Shown here in pieces: positions 1 to 11,982 of a DNA stretch of 64,000 nt. The notes below the pieces were generated by a model, which saw only the letters and a program-made list of their open reading frames with translations, did no database searches and had not been told where the DNA came from. The stretch's first letter is position 1; each line of letters begins with the position of its first letter. This stretch comes from Neckera pumila. Its lineage: Eukaryota > Streptophyta > Bryopsida > Hypnales > Neckeraceae. The stretch covers positions 8,058,211-8,122,210 of the forward strand of contig OZ018413.1 of assembly GCA_963969595.1 (NCBI GenBank), given 5' to 3'. Made by a program: the position numbers and the translations under genes.

Positions 1-138
1 TATTTTGGGTGGCATAACTTTTGCTCTCAAGCACCAATTGAAATAAAAACTATGTACCCAAAAAGCTAATGGATTTTTCTATCTTATAAAAAAAAATTCA
101 AAAGTCATGCCCAAAATTGAGATCATAGGAACCTACCC

Positions 139-413
139 CATTAGAAGGGATTTGGGGGCCTTGGAGGGCCGTTTCAGGCTTGTTCCCAAATTTGGCCCAT
201 TCTTGTGAACAACGATACCGGCTGCCAAATTTTTTTTTTCAAAAATAATAAAAAATAAAATAAAATTTGCCCAAATATCATATTAAGCAATTTTTTTTTC
301 AAAATGACGTGGCAGTCGTTGTGCCATGTCATCCAGCTGCTGCAGTTGCATTCTTGTAGTCTGGAAACGTAGAGGAACTCGCAGCCCACCTAGGCCTCTG
401 AATCCCTCTAATG
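139..413. mobile_element. MITE, CATTAG family, copy 1
   Basis: Ends are inverted: the left end starts CATTAGAAGGGATTTGGGGG and the right end is the approximate reverse complement, finishing in CCTCTAATG. The interior is T-rich and carries a GC-richer core around 304-345 with the pair GACGTGGCA / GCCATGTCA. The same plan (TIR, A/T-rich middle, GACGTGG core) recurs at 14417, 44883 and 56089. No coding capacity. I found no convincing target-site duplication, so the superfamily is open. Confidence 0.7.
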
Positions 414-776
414 CAAACCTTCAAGAGCTTCCAAAGGGAATTTTGGCCCCTTAGAGGTTGATGGATGCATTATAAGAACCTTGTTTTCTTGTGTCTAAAT
501 TGGCAAAAAAATTTGGACATCCAATGTAACAATCCATGCTTTTATATCAATAATGACGTCCTTTTAGATATGGAGTTCTTATAGTGATTTAATTTCTAAA
601 TTGCTATTGAATTCTAAAGTGGTATTGTTTGTTTCTAAATGAATGTATATAAAATTTAAGAATATATGGAATGTAATCCAAATATTACATATTTCATCCA
701 TGTTCATTGATTCCATTAATATAGTGAAGATCAACTCTACAAAAAATAAATGAAATTAATAATTCAATTTGATATA
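414..776. other. AT-rich intergenic spacer
   Basis: About 360 bp of AT-rich DNA between two MITEs. I see no ORF with protein-like composition, no RNA gene and no clear repeat ends in it. Confidence 0.6.
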
Positions 777-1001
777 CTCCATCTATCCCTAAATAAGTGT
801 TCAAACTAGAAACTCACATTTTTATTAGTGAGTAGGTTGTATGAAGGCTTTTTTGGGCTTGGTCTTTACAATGTTCTTCATTGATTGTGGTGATACAAAA
901 CTTGGATCCTTTTTAATTATGTATTTAATAAAATGATCAATGAAATTGGCAAAAAAAAACATGAGGTATCAATCTAGACACTTATTTTGGGACGGGAGGG
1001 A
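777..1001. mobile_element. Stowaway-type MITE
   Basis: Seen: left end CTCCATCTATCCCTAAATAA and right end TTATTTTGGGACGGGAGGGA are inverted repeats, flanked on both sides by TA (775-776 and 1002-1003). Known: the consensus end of Stowaway MITEs is CTCCCTCCGTYCCA, mobilised by mariner-like transposases with TA target duplication. Length 225 bp is typical. Confident call. Confidence 0.92.
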
Positions 1002-1316
1002 TAAATACTTCATTTCTATATGTATGCAAACACTGGCAATGATGCCATAAAAATGTGTTTTTAAAAAAAATCTAAAACTGTCACTCTATCCCTCTACCCT
1101 TCTAAATTTAGTGGCTTTTGAAGTGTTACTACTATTACCTTAATCCGTCACTAAGTAACTCTTCAACTTTACACATGGCACAACATAAATAGTATTCCTT
1201 TCGCCCCAAAATTATCTTCATGAATATTGGCAAAATGTTTCAAATCCATTTTGAGATGTAATTAGAGTTTTTTTGCATTCTTATTGTCCTAGAAATTTAA
1301 ATTTTGGATTAGTTTT

Positions 1317-1845
1317 CATCCCTTAAAGTACTATGACTATGTTTTTACAGAAAACGCTTAAAATTGCCATTTTTAGAACAAGTACCAATTTTTTGAATTT
1401 TTTTTGTCACATGTACCCGTAGAATCTTGTAGTATGTTGAATTGAAAATATGTAGTAAAAATTTCAAAAATTTCTATCGCATGGAATGCAAGATATAAGC
1501 ATTCAAATTTGCTGAAATCATATTTTTGGCCCTACAAAAAACAGCGCAACTACACTTCACAAGCTCACTTTTTTATGAAAAAAATGTCCAAAATTATGGT
1601 GCTTCTTTGGATTCTTTTTCCTAGACAAGTTGGATACATGCTTGAATATTTCCACTTCATTTAAACTTGTACAACATATAGGAAAAAAATAATAAGTAGA
1701 CAGTAGTAGAGAATGATTCAAAATACTAAACTGTCAAGAATTTAATTATGGAATTTAGGCCAAAAATATGGAAATCTTTAGTCACACATACTTGCCCAAA
1801 ATTTCTATGTAGCCAAAAAACGCATATTAGTCCTTTAGATGTTAA
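1317..1845. mobile_element. TTAA-flanked non-autonomous element, copy 1 (degenerate)
   Basis: About 530 bp, collinear with the element at 56781-57661. It shares the left-end phrase CTATGACTATGTTTTTACAG (CCATGACTATGTTTTCACC there) and the right end GTAGCCAAAAAACGCAT followed by TTAGTCCTTTAG. TTAA remains at the right boundary (1842-1845). The left boundary is altered (CCCTTAAAG). No ORF. It is shorter than the 881-bp relative, so it has an internal deletion. Confidence 0.65.
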
Positions 1846-3180
1846 AAGTAGTTTGGAATTTTTAAAAATGGGATTTTGGCCATTTTGAAGGAGCAGTGCT
1901 AGCCAATCATTTCTTCATTCTTGCACTATGTGCAACTCTTCTCACATTGTCTAAAGCATTAGTCAGAAGTCAACAAAAAATTTGTTGCAAAAGATGAATA
2001 ATGCAATGATAAGAAATATCCATTGCTTCTTTGGAGTTTGATACTTTGATCTTCCAATTTTCCTTGTTTTGAATTTGTCTTCTGATGTAATTCAACCAAT
2101 TAGGAGTAATGTGCTTTCTATTCCAACCAATCTCATTTCCAAATTCTACATAAGATGGAAGCTTGGGACACATGTGGATTTCATTGGATATGTTCGGATC
2201 TTCCATTTAGAAGTATTATATACATCTTACTCTTTTCTTCATATTTTGGGGGCCATTCCTTTCACATCATAAACATAAAAATCATTTGGAGACAAAATAT
2301 TAAGGCTGACAAAAAAATCACTTTGGAACAAAGGAAGTAGTGAGTTTCAAATATTTTAGAAGATGTTTCCAAGATTCATTTACTAAAACACCATAAGATT
2401 TCTTCAAGTCTTAACTTTGAAAAATGCACAAAAATGGCAATTTTGGTTTATCTATAAATTAAAAATGACCATCAATTATAATTTTGATACTATCTATGTA
2501 CATCAATTTAAATGAATGATTTCAAATAGTTCTATCATAAATTTTTGGCATTGTAAAAATTTGCACAATTGAAGTTAATTCAATTAGAGCGAGATACACT
2601 AAATGATTTATTTTACATTTTTCTACTAAAAAATTATTTTATTTTGTTTAGAGGGTACTGGGAGATGAAGGAAACATCTTCTTTTACCTCAAGCCATTCA
2701 AATTTTGAAAGGAAATAGAATTGTACATAGTAGAAATTTGATACAAAACATATAGTGCATTGCATTCTTACTAATTGAGTACTAAGCTTAGTACCGATAA
2801 ATATAGACAGTGACGTCTGCGTCACATTCAGACAACCCGCCAATTCTCACAGGTCGTTGACTAACTTTGAATTCTCGGTTGATACCATGGTCCTTATTGA
2901 TACCCGGAGAGACAAGGCCAAGCATATAGAAGACCTGATTCTGAAATAAGATTACACTTCGTTTTGGGACCTCGGTTTGTTTAACTTACTTCTTGAGTTT
3001 GCACCTCTGCCGGAGCTTTGGGCCTCCATTCGCAGTCCGCTCCTGTGAAAATTCTCTCGTGCCCCTTAGCGCTGCACGATCTCGCGCGATGCATATATGA
3101 TTCCGATGTGCGCATTCACGCTGCCGAGAGGAATCGATCGAGCTACGGCACGCGGAAATTGGAGCAGTACCGAGGAAGAG
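1846..3180. other. AT-rich intergenic DNA upstream of the zinc-finger gene
   Basis: No supported gene. Short ORFs at 1970-2340 and 2634-2843 have low-complexity, non-protein-like composition. From about 2860 the sequence becomes GC-richer, consistent with approach to the promoter of the downstream gene. Confidence 0.5.
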
Positions 3181-3895
3181 CGAAACCCTAGACCGTTTCC
3201 TTTTAATGCGAAGACCACATTGCTGGATTTCGAAAGAGTGTAACGCGGCTTTCACTTGCTGTGTCGCGGTATTGATTGCTTTTTGAGATGGATTCATGGT
3301 GTCTTGCGAAATGATTGACGGGCGGAATTTCCGATGGTAAACAATTTTTGATTTTGTGATGCTTTTTTTTTTCTCTTCTTGGATGCTGTTGTTGTGGACC
3401 CTGGTCTGTGTTCTTAATGCTACTCAGATTTTAGAATTGAGCTCAGGCGTGGCTCTGTTAACATCTTATTGAGAATTGATTTTATTTAGAGTTGGCTGGC
3501 ACTAGTTTGGTGTATGATTTTGGACGACTTTTTTCTGTAGGTGTTCTATGAGAGCTGATTTTTTGGTATTCCTTAAACGCTCGAGATTCGTCGGTTCCAG
3601 ATTTGAATGTTGAATGGCGAACTGTAATTGCAGGGGGCATGCTAGAGATGGTGGCAGGTTCAGTGATGAGTTTATATTTGCAGATCGAAACGTGGGCAAA
3701 TTCTTCTAGCAAAATTACGACTATAGGTTGGTAATTGACAGAAGCAGAGCGATATACAGCACAGAGGGGAGATAAATTATCACGTTTGTTCGAAGGAAGC
3801 TACAGGGGGCTTAGGAAATACACAGGCTGGAGAGGAACAGTCGGGAGAGATATTTCCGAAGCTGACAGGTATCAATATCACTACTTATTGGGAAT
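3181..3895 (+). promoter_or_regulatory. Probable 5' leader region of the zinc-finger gene
   Basis: The motif AAACCCTA at 3183-3190 lies in the gene's orientation. This telo-box-like sequence is frequent in promoters and leaders of plant housekeeping genes. The 700 bp to the start codon are too long for a simple leader and contain plausible splice signals (a donor near 3340 at ATG|GTAAAC; acceptors near 3634 and 3683 after TTGCAG). A leader intron is therefore likely but not proven. Confidence 0.45.
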
Positions 3896-6446
3896 ATGGA
3901 AGTAGAGGGGACCGCAACCAAGGCCTCTGATACCAGCACAGCCCCTACTGCATCATCTCTTGCTCCCAATGGTTCGAATCCGGGCACCCCTGAAACAACC
4001 AGTGCGATGACTCAGAAGGAAATATTGCGAGAGCGATATCTTAAAGGCGTGAAGAAACGGAAATGTGCGGTGTGTGGCAACACTGCAAGAGCCAGGTCTT
4101 CTAACCCTAGCCTCAAAACTCTACACCGCGTTCATATAGAAAATATTGGACTTCTCTTTTGTTGAGTTCCGGTTCTCCTATTTGTCAAAAGAGTGTGTGA
4201 TTAAGAGTTAACGTTAACGGCACAGGTGCTTAGTTAGTAGCCTTTAATATCGAAGCGTGAGGACTGATTATCATGTGGATTTGTATAGCAGAGATCCGCG
4301 TTGTCTACCTTATTTAAAGGTAACCAGTAATCCTCTCTGCTGACATCCATGGTTTGCAACATGCAGGTGCCCTTTTCGAGCATGTAAGACATGTTGTAAT
4401 AAAATGAAGAATGCGTGCGAAATTCATGGTTAGTAATCTGTCCTTTCGACACTTTTGTTCCACCAGAGAACATGAATCGTCTTGCAAGCCTATAGGTGTG
4501 AAGTATTATGCAAAGTATTCGTTTCGTTTGTGATCCGACCTAGAGTGTTAGTGTTGACATCCATTCCAACCTGTTTGTGCAGCAAATAAACCGAAGCAGG
4601 CTTCGAATTTGCCTTCTTTACATCCTCATGATCCCAGGTGGGCTGCTGCTATGAATGCTATGTAAGTCACTGGAGCTTCTGCGTTCTGTGAATTTCCTGT
4701 ATATTTGTGATTGGGATCAAGGGTGTTATGGCATTTTCAGATGTCAATGCGGAGTTAAGTGCTTAGTTGTAGTGCAATTCAATTTGCAGGCCTTATGGAT
4801 CTCCATACGCCAGATCTCCGTACATGTCATCGGCCGCGTACAATTCTGCTCAAGTGGGAACGGCTGCTTACAAAGTCGGCTATCCGTCACCACAGTCACG
4901 GTCCTTGACACCTGGGCAATACACGGCACAGAATGCACGTCCTTACATGCCCCCCCAAGCTACGTTGGAGCAGCAGGAGCTTCAAAGACTGAAAAACTTG
5001 AAAGCAGCCATACTCGCTGCTAACCGGGTAATGAGCATTACCCGTAAAGAATTCATTCTTCTTGAGGCCTTACTAGGCGTCCGTGCTTGTTTCTTTATTG
5101 TCTCAATTGAAGCACTGCTACCGTATTAATTTTCCCATTTTGGTATGTCTCATTTTGATGTGTACATGTGCTTTTTCGATCAGGAAGCTCAAATCACCCA
5201 ATCTTGGAGGACACAGAAAATGAGGGAGTTTACGGAAGGCGAACTTTTAACCGAAGATGAGGCATTCGATCGATACATGTTCAACATGGCGCTTCTTGAG
5301 GAGGTTTTTCTTCCCAAAACAACCACACCAATGGGTCTCTCTCCAGATGGCAAGTTGTTGGTTGGAGGAGGCGAGACACTTAATGAAATTGACGACAAGG
5401 ATATCTCCGATACTTTGATGGTTGTGGATGGGTTGCGCTTACGGAGGGCAATGAATGCAACTAGGAAGGAGGAAAGTCGATTGCGTTTGAAAACTACTAT
5501 TGATAGAAATTTACAGGCGCTGAAGAGAGGCCCGGATGAAGTTGATGACTTCGCAGATGACGAAGACTATATGCAGGTGAGCTTCCATAAGTTGTCACCA
5601 TCAATACCATGTCACTTTTTGTATAGGAACTTATTGGTCTCTGGGTTGAGGGACCACTATAACTGACATTAGCAACCTCACAGAAATTCATTAATGGAAG
5701 CGCTAGTAAGTCAAGCGTTTTTGTCGGGGCACTTATTTATTTTCTTTTTAAATTCGGACATTGATTTTTTTCGGTCATGGATGTCACAGGGATTGCTACT
5801 TGGACGTCGAAGAGACTTGAAACGATTCAAAGCAACCAGTAAGGAAGGGAAGGATTGCCTTAGACGCACTGATCTATTCGACACGTTACTCCAGAAAACT
5901 AGCCAAATACATAGTGGAGCTGATATAGAGTCCTGTGGGGAGATGTATCGACAGAACTTTGGGCCGGGTCTAGACGTGCTACTACCTCATCTCTCCAGAA
6001 ATGTAGAGAATGTGCTTAGTGGTCCGATCCGTGAGATCAGTGGGGATACCGCAACACCGTCGGAGACACTCGTTAGAGGAGACATGCCCAAGGAAGCATC
6101 AACTTCAAATGACTCGCAAGCAACGCCTGCCGCTGCTGACTGCGGAAAGGACAAAACAGCTGAGGAGTTGCGATATTCGAGAGACACGGCTTTAGATATT
6201 GAGGCGAAAGATTCGGGAGAGCAGGATAGGCATATCAAGAGATTGCAGGAGAAAAGTAGTCCTCACGTTAAGTGGAAAGGAGTGAATGCAGATACCGGTG
6301 GTAGCAGATCGAAAGTCGAAGAGTGGCCTAGATTACACAAAGGCTTTCTTGCTGGTCATGGGTGGTGGAAAGTAGAGGTTGATGAGCAGAGCGCCCAGAT
6401 AGTGTGTCATCATCTAATATCCAATCAAGCTGTCGAAATTTTGTGA
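3896..6446 (+). CDS. Cys/His-cluster (SHI/LRP1-like zinc finger) nuclear protein, six exons
   Basis: Exons I can join with GT-AG introns and consistent phase: 3896-4095, 4367-4428, 4583-4661, 4790-5027, 5184-5576, 5790-6446, giving about 542 residues. Residues about 57-88, split by intron 1, carry CAVCG, then CPFRACKTCC, ending ACEIH. The spacing (CxxC, CxxxxCxxCC, CxH) resembles the RING-like finger of SHI/LRP1 plant regulators but lacks the rest of that family. The N-terminus is Ser/Thr/Pro-rich. A Tyr/Pro/Ser-rich stretch follows (residues about 115-170), then a charged, largely helical part (exon 5) containing LLTEDEAFDRYMFNMALLEE and an acidic end. Exon 6 begins with the basic run GRRRDLKRFK. 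Regulatory or nuclear function is inferred from composition only. The C-terminus is uncertain: a phase-0 donor near 6373 or 6378 could splice to 6454 and extend the frame to 6699. Confidence 0.8.
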
Positions 6447-6456
6447 ATTTCAGCAA

Positions 6457-6699
6457 ATGGATCTGGTCGAACTATTTCTCAGGTTTCAAACTGGATATCG
6501 GCGCTACCTTTCTAGACTCTGCTTCCAAGCAATGGTAGACGGGTCTTGGCGTGTGCCCTCACATGATGGTGCTAGGGGATTATTTAGTGGCGCAAAACAG
6601 TGGTTGAGACGCCCCGATGATTGCTGCAGAGGTCATCCTTCTCTGGGTGATTTAGAGGCTTGGGATTACTGTAAAACATACATCGAGCGTACAGCCTAG
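6457..6699 (+). other. Possible alternative last exon of the zinc-finger gene
   Basis: An open frame of 80 codons follows AATTTCAG at 6446-6453, a plausible acceptor. It would be in phase with donors inside exon 6. Its composition (Trp, Cys, Arg) is not convincing, and other frames here close quickly. It may be 3' UTR. Confidence 0.25.
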
Positions 6700-8227
6700 C
6701 ATTGGCTACCGAGTCCATCCTTTGTCAGCATGAACTGCAGTCTTGTAGGATTCCGAATATGTAAGAAATGCCTTGAAGATACAGGTGAAACCGACGCATA
6801 CATGTGCAGTACCCTGTGCAGCATGTTCCCTGGGTCTTGCAATACCTGATCATGGATCGTGATTTGCAGCTACAGCCATAGAACTGTGACATTAGAATTG
6901 TAGTTTCAAGTGAATCTCCATGTTACATATTTGAAGTATCTGCATTTTATGTAACTTGTGATCACCAATCTCTTGGAGTTAGTCTAGGAGGCACCAAAGT
7001 CTTTGCCTGTACCTTCTCCAAGATCCATTTTTAATGTTAACTTGAGCCTAATTCATTTGCATTTTGTGATTCGTTACAGAGTGATTTGTTACGGAGTGAT
7101 AAACAAGAGTCCTTTTGCTTGAGTCTATCATTGCCCCGAAGATTAAATTCCTGGTTAGGCTTGTGCACATTCAATCAGCATATCACCTTTTGTTCTTGTA
7201 TTTACAAAACATTCCATAGTCTTTATGCCTATTGCCTTTCCTTCATGCATTGTGCTCATCACATTGAGCCTCCACCTGTCCACTTAGTTATTAATGAAGT
7301 ACTGGTGAATGTGGAATATTCTACATTATCCATTGTAGAGCCAAGGTAGTGATAATGCATGCTATTGAATGTCATGTATGATTTCTCTTGAGTCTTCAAA
7401 CAAACATTTCTACCTATAGCATGACACAATCAAATTGGATGGAAAGTGCTTTAAACCCCTCCTAATTTTCTTTGAATACCCCATCTTCCCATACATATGG
7501 TAGACACGCTTGTGATTGGTCAATTTACTATTTATAAAACACATTTGGTGTATAGGGGTGGAAAACAATAATTTAGAAGGGTTGTCAAATATAAATATGA
7601 AATTATGGCCCACTGAATTGACCATGTTGGGGTGGTGATGCGTTAGCGATCATCACTGCCTTTTTGTTTTTATGCTTTCATATTGTATATGAAAGAAGAA
7701 TTTTTACTATTATTGGTTGTTCAACCTTCAAAATTACCAAAGTAACGTTCTCACCCAATTTAAACCTAGTGGAGGTTTACAAAACTTTAAAATGTAACCT
7801 GTATGAAGATGAATCATCCCTAGGTTTGAGAGTTGATTCAAAATAAAGAAGGATATATGACTTTGAACAAGTGAACAAAGGACAAAAAAACTCCATCTTT
7901 TCTTAGGGATTATTCCTTCAATTCTAAATCATTTTTACATAAGATATATCACCTTTTTTTGACAATGGCCCCATTTGTGCAATACATGGTGACCTATTTT
8001 TGTGAATGAAGGGAATATGATGTAGTTTAGTAACTTCATTGTTGTGTGATAAATAACACATAGACACCTTTTAATAACACATTGCAGATTTGCACGTCTC
8101 AAAAATAGGTTTGTTTATATATCGAGAACAAATTGGATTGTAATCTATACATCCATAATTTTTACTAATTCCAAAATTGATGAAAATTAGGAAAAAATAG
8201 TGCAATCTTCATTAAAGGTAACTGATC
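6700..8227. other. 3' flank and AT-rich intergenic DNA
   Basis: The first few hundred bases probably contain the 3' UTR of the upstream gene. The rest is AT-rich with only short, low-complexity ORFs (7086-7349, 7410-7625, 7664-7846) that I do not regard as genes. No RNA gene or clear terminal repeats seen. Confidence 0.5.
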
Positions 8228-8472
8228 TTAAATTGCACAGTTATGCAACTCAGCATGGTTTTTACTATTATATTGAAAAAAAATTGTGGGATCCCATTGG
8301 TAGTCAAAAGGGGATTCTAAGTTCTTTTAGAATGCAATTTTTGGACACGTGTGAATGAACTACAAATGTCCAAAGTGATGAAAATAGGTTATAGAGTCAT
8401 AAAAATAGTGGGAGTACATTTTAGGCAAGAATATCCACTGTGCAATTTTAGGAAGCATGTGATTTTAGGTGT
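8228..8472. repeat. Dispersed repeat R1, copy 1
   Basis: About 245 bp matching 12988-13245 in direct orientation. Shared landmarks: CTTAAATTGCACA, CCACTATTATATTGAAAAAA, TTTTTGGACAC and TAGTGGGAGTACATTTTAG. The two copies lie on either side of EF1A copy 1. No coding capacity. Origin (LTR fragment or other transposon) unknown. Confidence 0.7.
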
Positions 8473-9455
8473 AAGGTAGAGCCACCCATTCCCGACCTAT
8501 AGGTGCACGTATTTTTGACCAAGCTTAGACTATTTTTTTTTTTCTTTTCAAGGTTGGAACTAATATATACATGATGTATGTCCCAAGTTGTGAGAAAGAA
8601 AGTAGGAAATAATGAATAGGGAAAAAGTTATTGAATGATCGGCATTGGAAGAGTAGAGATGTTGGCCATGGGTCCAGATCACTTTTTGCCTCCCAAAATT
8701 CCTAGTAATTTCAATTCAAGCAGTAAAATTACCAAATTTTTTGCAATCCTTGTCATTTCTATCAATGTACCTTTGAAAAATATTTGTTTTGCCTTCACTA
8801 AGGTCGGACCACCTATACCTAATCACTCAAGCTCCTGTGGCGCAGATGGCGAGCAATTGAATGCGATGGAGATTTTTCCGTGTAGAAAGATAGAAAATAC
8901 TAAGATTGCGAAATTTTCAAAATTTTAGTGCAAAACTGAAATTTCTATGAGTTTTGGGAGCCAAAAAGTAATCCAAACCAATTCCCAATCACTAGAGTCT
9001 TCCAATTCCGATCACTCAAGAACTAGCTTCCTACTATCTACTTTCTTGTTATTTTTTGCATACTTTAGGACATGTGTCATGATCTTACTACACTAAAAAT
9101 GATATTTAGTGTTGGCAACACTAATTACAAACCTTGACACTAAATATCATAAGTAAGTAACACTAAATCTAATTTCTAACACTAAGTATGCTCTATGGTA
9201 AATCTGAAATCTGAAAAGGTTTACATTTAGTGTTAGAACACGTTAAAAAAATGAACTAAATCCGCTACAATTCTGATTTAGTGTTGTGGCTGGTAGGGGG
9301 GTAAAACACTAAATGTCATACTACACTAAATATCATTTTTATTGTAGTTCCAAACTTAAAAAAGAGTAAAAAACACATTACAAACCTCGATTGGAAATAG
9401 GGGCACTACCGGTTGGGAATTGGTCCCTGGTTGGAAATGGGTGGACCGACCTTAT
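8473..9455. repeat. Large inverted-repeat element R2, interrupted by a MITE
   Basis: Left arm about 8473-8700, right arm about 8945-9455, in opposite orientation. Landmarks on the left are GGTAGAGCCACCCATTCCC, AAGGTTGGAACTAATA and GATCGGCATTGGAAG. Their reverse complements lie on the right (GATCACTCAAGAACT, AGTTCCAAAC, GAAATGGGTGGACC). The right arm is split by the MITE at 9091-9344. Related inverted repeats lie at 29390-29880, and a related single arm at 54690-55005. Fold-back or fossil DNA-transposon origin is likely. Confidence 0.65.
9091..9344. mobile_element. MITE with CACTAAAA ends, TA duplication, copy 1
   Basis: TIR CACTAAAAATGATATTTAGT at the left and its near-perfect complement (CTAAATATCATTTTTATTG) at the right. 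TA flanks both sides (9089-9090, 9345-9346). The host repeat R2 has an unoccupied form elsewhere (TTATTAGTTCC near 29527), which fits insertion at that TA. The second copy is at 25765-26036. Non-coding. TA points to mariner-like rather than CACTA mobilisation, despite the CACTA-looking end. Confidence 0.8.
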
Positions 9456-9745
9456 TCCAAATCATGTTGGAATTCCTTATTTGGTCAGTTCTGGGTGGCT
9501 CTACCTTATTTTATTCCTATTCCCTGATATGAGATATTTATCCCCACACACCGCTCAATCGGAGATACCCAATCAAGATTTTGCATCAGCTTGTCGAAAT
9601 AATTTAATTTGGGAATTTCAGCAATTCGAGATTTTGAATTGGTTTTCAGGCAGTCTGAATTTTTCGAATTTTTGAGTTCACTTTGATGTGAAATGCATTG
9701 AATTTTTCTTTTCATTTCTAATGTGTTCCTTTTTCTAAATTTTCT
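9456..9745. other. AT-rich spacer between R2 and EF1A copy 1
   Basis: Short AT-rich stretch. Open frames crossing it (9391-9675 and 9506-9715) read through repeat ends and are not gene-like. Confidence 0.5.
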
Positions 9746-10355
9746 TTAAAAAAAATGATTATTTGGATACTCAGAATGAACAATCAGCATCAGATCCACG
9801 TCACAATCACAAATGGGAAAGCAGCATGGCAATTGACAAAACAAACGCTCAACGACAAGAATCTCTCCATACTGAAAAAAAATCGCAGTGAAGTGAGTAT
9901 TTACCAGAACTCGATCAACGAGATCAACACAGCAAAACCTTAATCCAGACACCAAACCAAGAAACGCAAAGAACAATGCAGTTTCAATCCCCATCACAAC
10001 AGACTCGATGAAGTGTAAACAAAACCAGCATGCACAAACATACAAAATCCAATCCTTTAGATACCACACATTCAAAAAAAACAACTCACAACACTGTCAA
10101 TAGATAGAACGCAGCATCCACATTTCCCAGGTTGCCAGAACTCAGCAAAATGCCTGAAATATTATTGATACTCAAAATTCACATCCAGGGCTACCACGTG
10201 CCCTGCCATCTTCGGTCAAGCACCCAAGTCTGCCTCTGCTGCGCCTGCAGCAGGTAAATCGAAAAACCACATGATGAAGTGAACGAATCAAGAGCCGCCC
10301 TAAAAACTGCAGACCACTCACTATACTGAGCCTCTGGCGATTGCTCCCGCACTAT

Positions 10356-11972
10356 TCACTTCTTCTTGGCGGCAGCCTTCGTGATCTTCGCGCCGGTAGC
10401 CTCCTTCTTCTCCACGCTCTTGATCACGCCCACGGCCACAGTCTGCCTCATGTCGCGCACAGCAAAACGACCAAGAGGAGGGTAATCGGCGAACGGCTCC
10501 ACCGTCATGGGCTTCGTCGGAATCATCTTCACGAAACCAGCGTCGCCGTTCTTCAAAAACTTAGGCTCCTTCTCCAACTCCTTGCCAGAACGCCGGTCCA
10601 CCTTCGTCAAAATCTCGGAGAACTTCACCGCGATGTGAGAAGTGTGGCAGTCCAGCACCGGAGCGTAACCGTTGCCGATCTGACCAGGGTGGTTCATGAT
10701 GATCACCTGCGCAGTGAAGTTGGCAGCCTCCTTCGCAGGGTCGTTCTTCGAGTCAGAAGCCACGTAACCACGCTTCAGGTCCTTCACAGCCACGTTCTTC
10801 ACGTTGAAACCCACGTTGTCGCCGGGGTGGGCCTCCAACATAGACTCGTGGTGCATCTCCACGGACTTCACCTCAGTCGTCAGACCCGTAGGCGCGAAGC
10901 ACACCAACATACCGGGCTTGATAATGCCAGTCTCCACTCGCCCCACAGGCACAGTGCCAATGCCGCCAATCTTGTAAACATCCTGAAGGGGAAGACGCAG
11001 GGGCTTGTCCGAAGGACGCTTCGGCTCGGACACGTTGTCCAGAGCCTCCAGAAGGGTCGGGCCCTTGTACCAGTCCAGGTTGCTCGACCTTTCGATCATG
11101 TTGTCGCCCTCGAAACCGGAGATCGGAACGAATGGAATCTTGTCGGGGTTGTAACCCACCTTCTTCAAGTACGAAGACACCTCCTTGGTGATCTCATCAA
11201 AACGGGCCTTGCTGTACTTCGGAGTGGTCGCGTCCATCTGAAATTCATAGACATTCCACAGTCACACCATCAGACCGACCAATTCATATGCGATTGGCGA
11301 CACAGCTCAGTCAATTCATCACAACCGACACTACGGGATCCCAACAAACAACCGCACACATCCATGCAGACCAACACACAGGACTCTGCCCAAATACAAT
11401 ACTCACTCACCTCACGACTATCACTCACCCCTACTAACTCCACACAACAGCCGCTTCCCAACGCTGACAACAACCTCAAAGAGAAACAGAGAGAAAAACA
11501 CACTGCTCACCTTGTTGCAGCAACAGATCATCTGCCTCACTCCCAGGGTGAACGCCAACAAAGCGTGCTCGCGGGTCTGACCATCCTTCGAAATACCGGC
11601 CTCGAAACCTCCAGTCGTCGAGTCGATGATCAGAACCGCGCAATCCGCCTGAGAAGTACCCGTGATCATGTTCTTGATGAAATCCCGATGACCGGGAGCG
11701 TCGATCACGGTGCAGTAGTACTTCGTCGTCTCGAACTTCCACAAAGCGATATCGATCGTGATACCGCGCTCGCGCTCCGCCTTCAGCTTATCCAACACCC
11801 ACGCGTACTTGAAAGAACGCTTGTTCATCTCTGCCGCCTCCTTCTCGAAGCGCTCGATCACACGCTTGTCGATGCCGCCCAACTTGTAGATAAGGTGGCC
11901 CGTGGTCGTCGACTTGCCGGAGTCGACATGGCCGATGACCACGATGTTGATATGAACCTTCTCCTTACCCAT
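10356..11972 (-). CDS. EF1A: Elongation factor 1-alpha, copy 1
   Basis: The GTPase that delivers aminoacyl-tRNA to the cytosolic ribosome. Two coding exons on the minus strand, 11972-11511 and 11237-10356, with a 273-bp GT-AG intron between them, give 447 residues, the usual plant length. G-box motifs are intact: GHVDSGKS at residues 14-21, DAPGH at 91-95, NKMD at 153-156 (the intron falls between K154 and M155), SGF at 194-196. The C-terminus is Lys-rich, ending AAAKKK. The ATG is fixed by the conserved [20 protein letters not shown] start. A 423-bp leader intron precedes it. The exons differ from copies 2 and 3 by only a few silent bases, whereas this coding intron is clearly different from the 209-bp intron of the other two. 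Expected to be highly expressed and housekeeping; codons end mostly in G or C. Confidence 0.97.
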
Positions 11973-11982
11973 CTTGGACGAT

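Noticed and set aside
2986..3297. 103-codon minus-strand ORF
   Set aside because: Overlaps the GC-richer promoter and leader of the zinc-finger gene on the opposite strand; composition is Arg/Gln-rich and not protein-like.
8830..8860. Possible tRNA gene near CTCCTGTGGCGCAGATGGCG
   Set aside because: A-box-like word only; no B box or cloverleaf around it.
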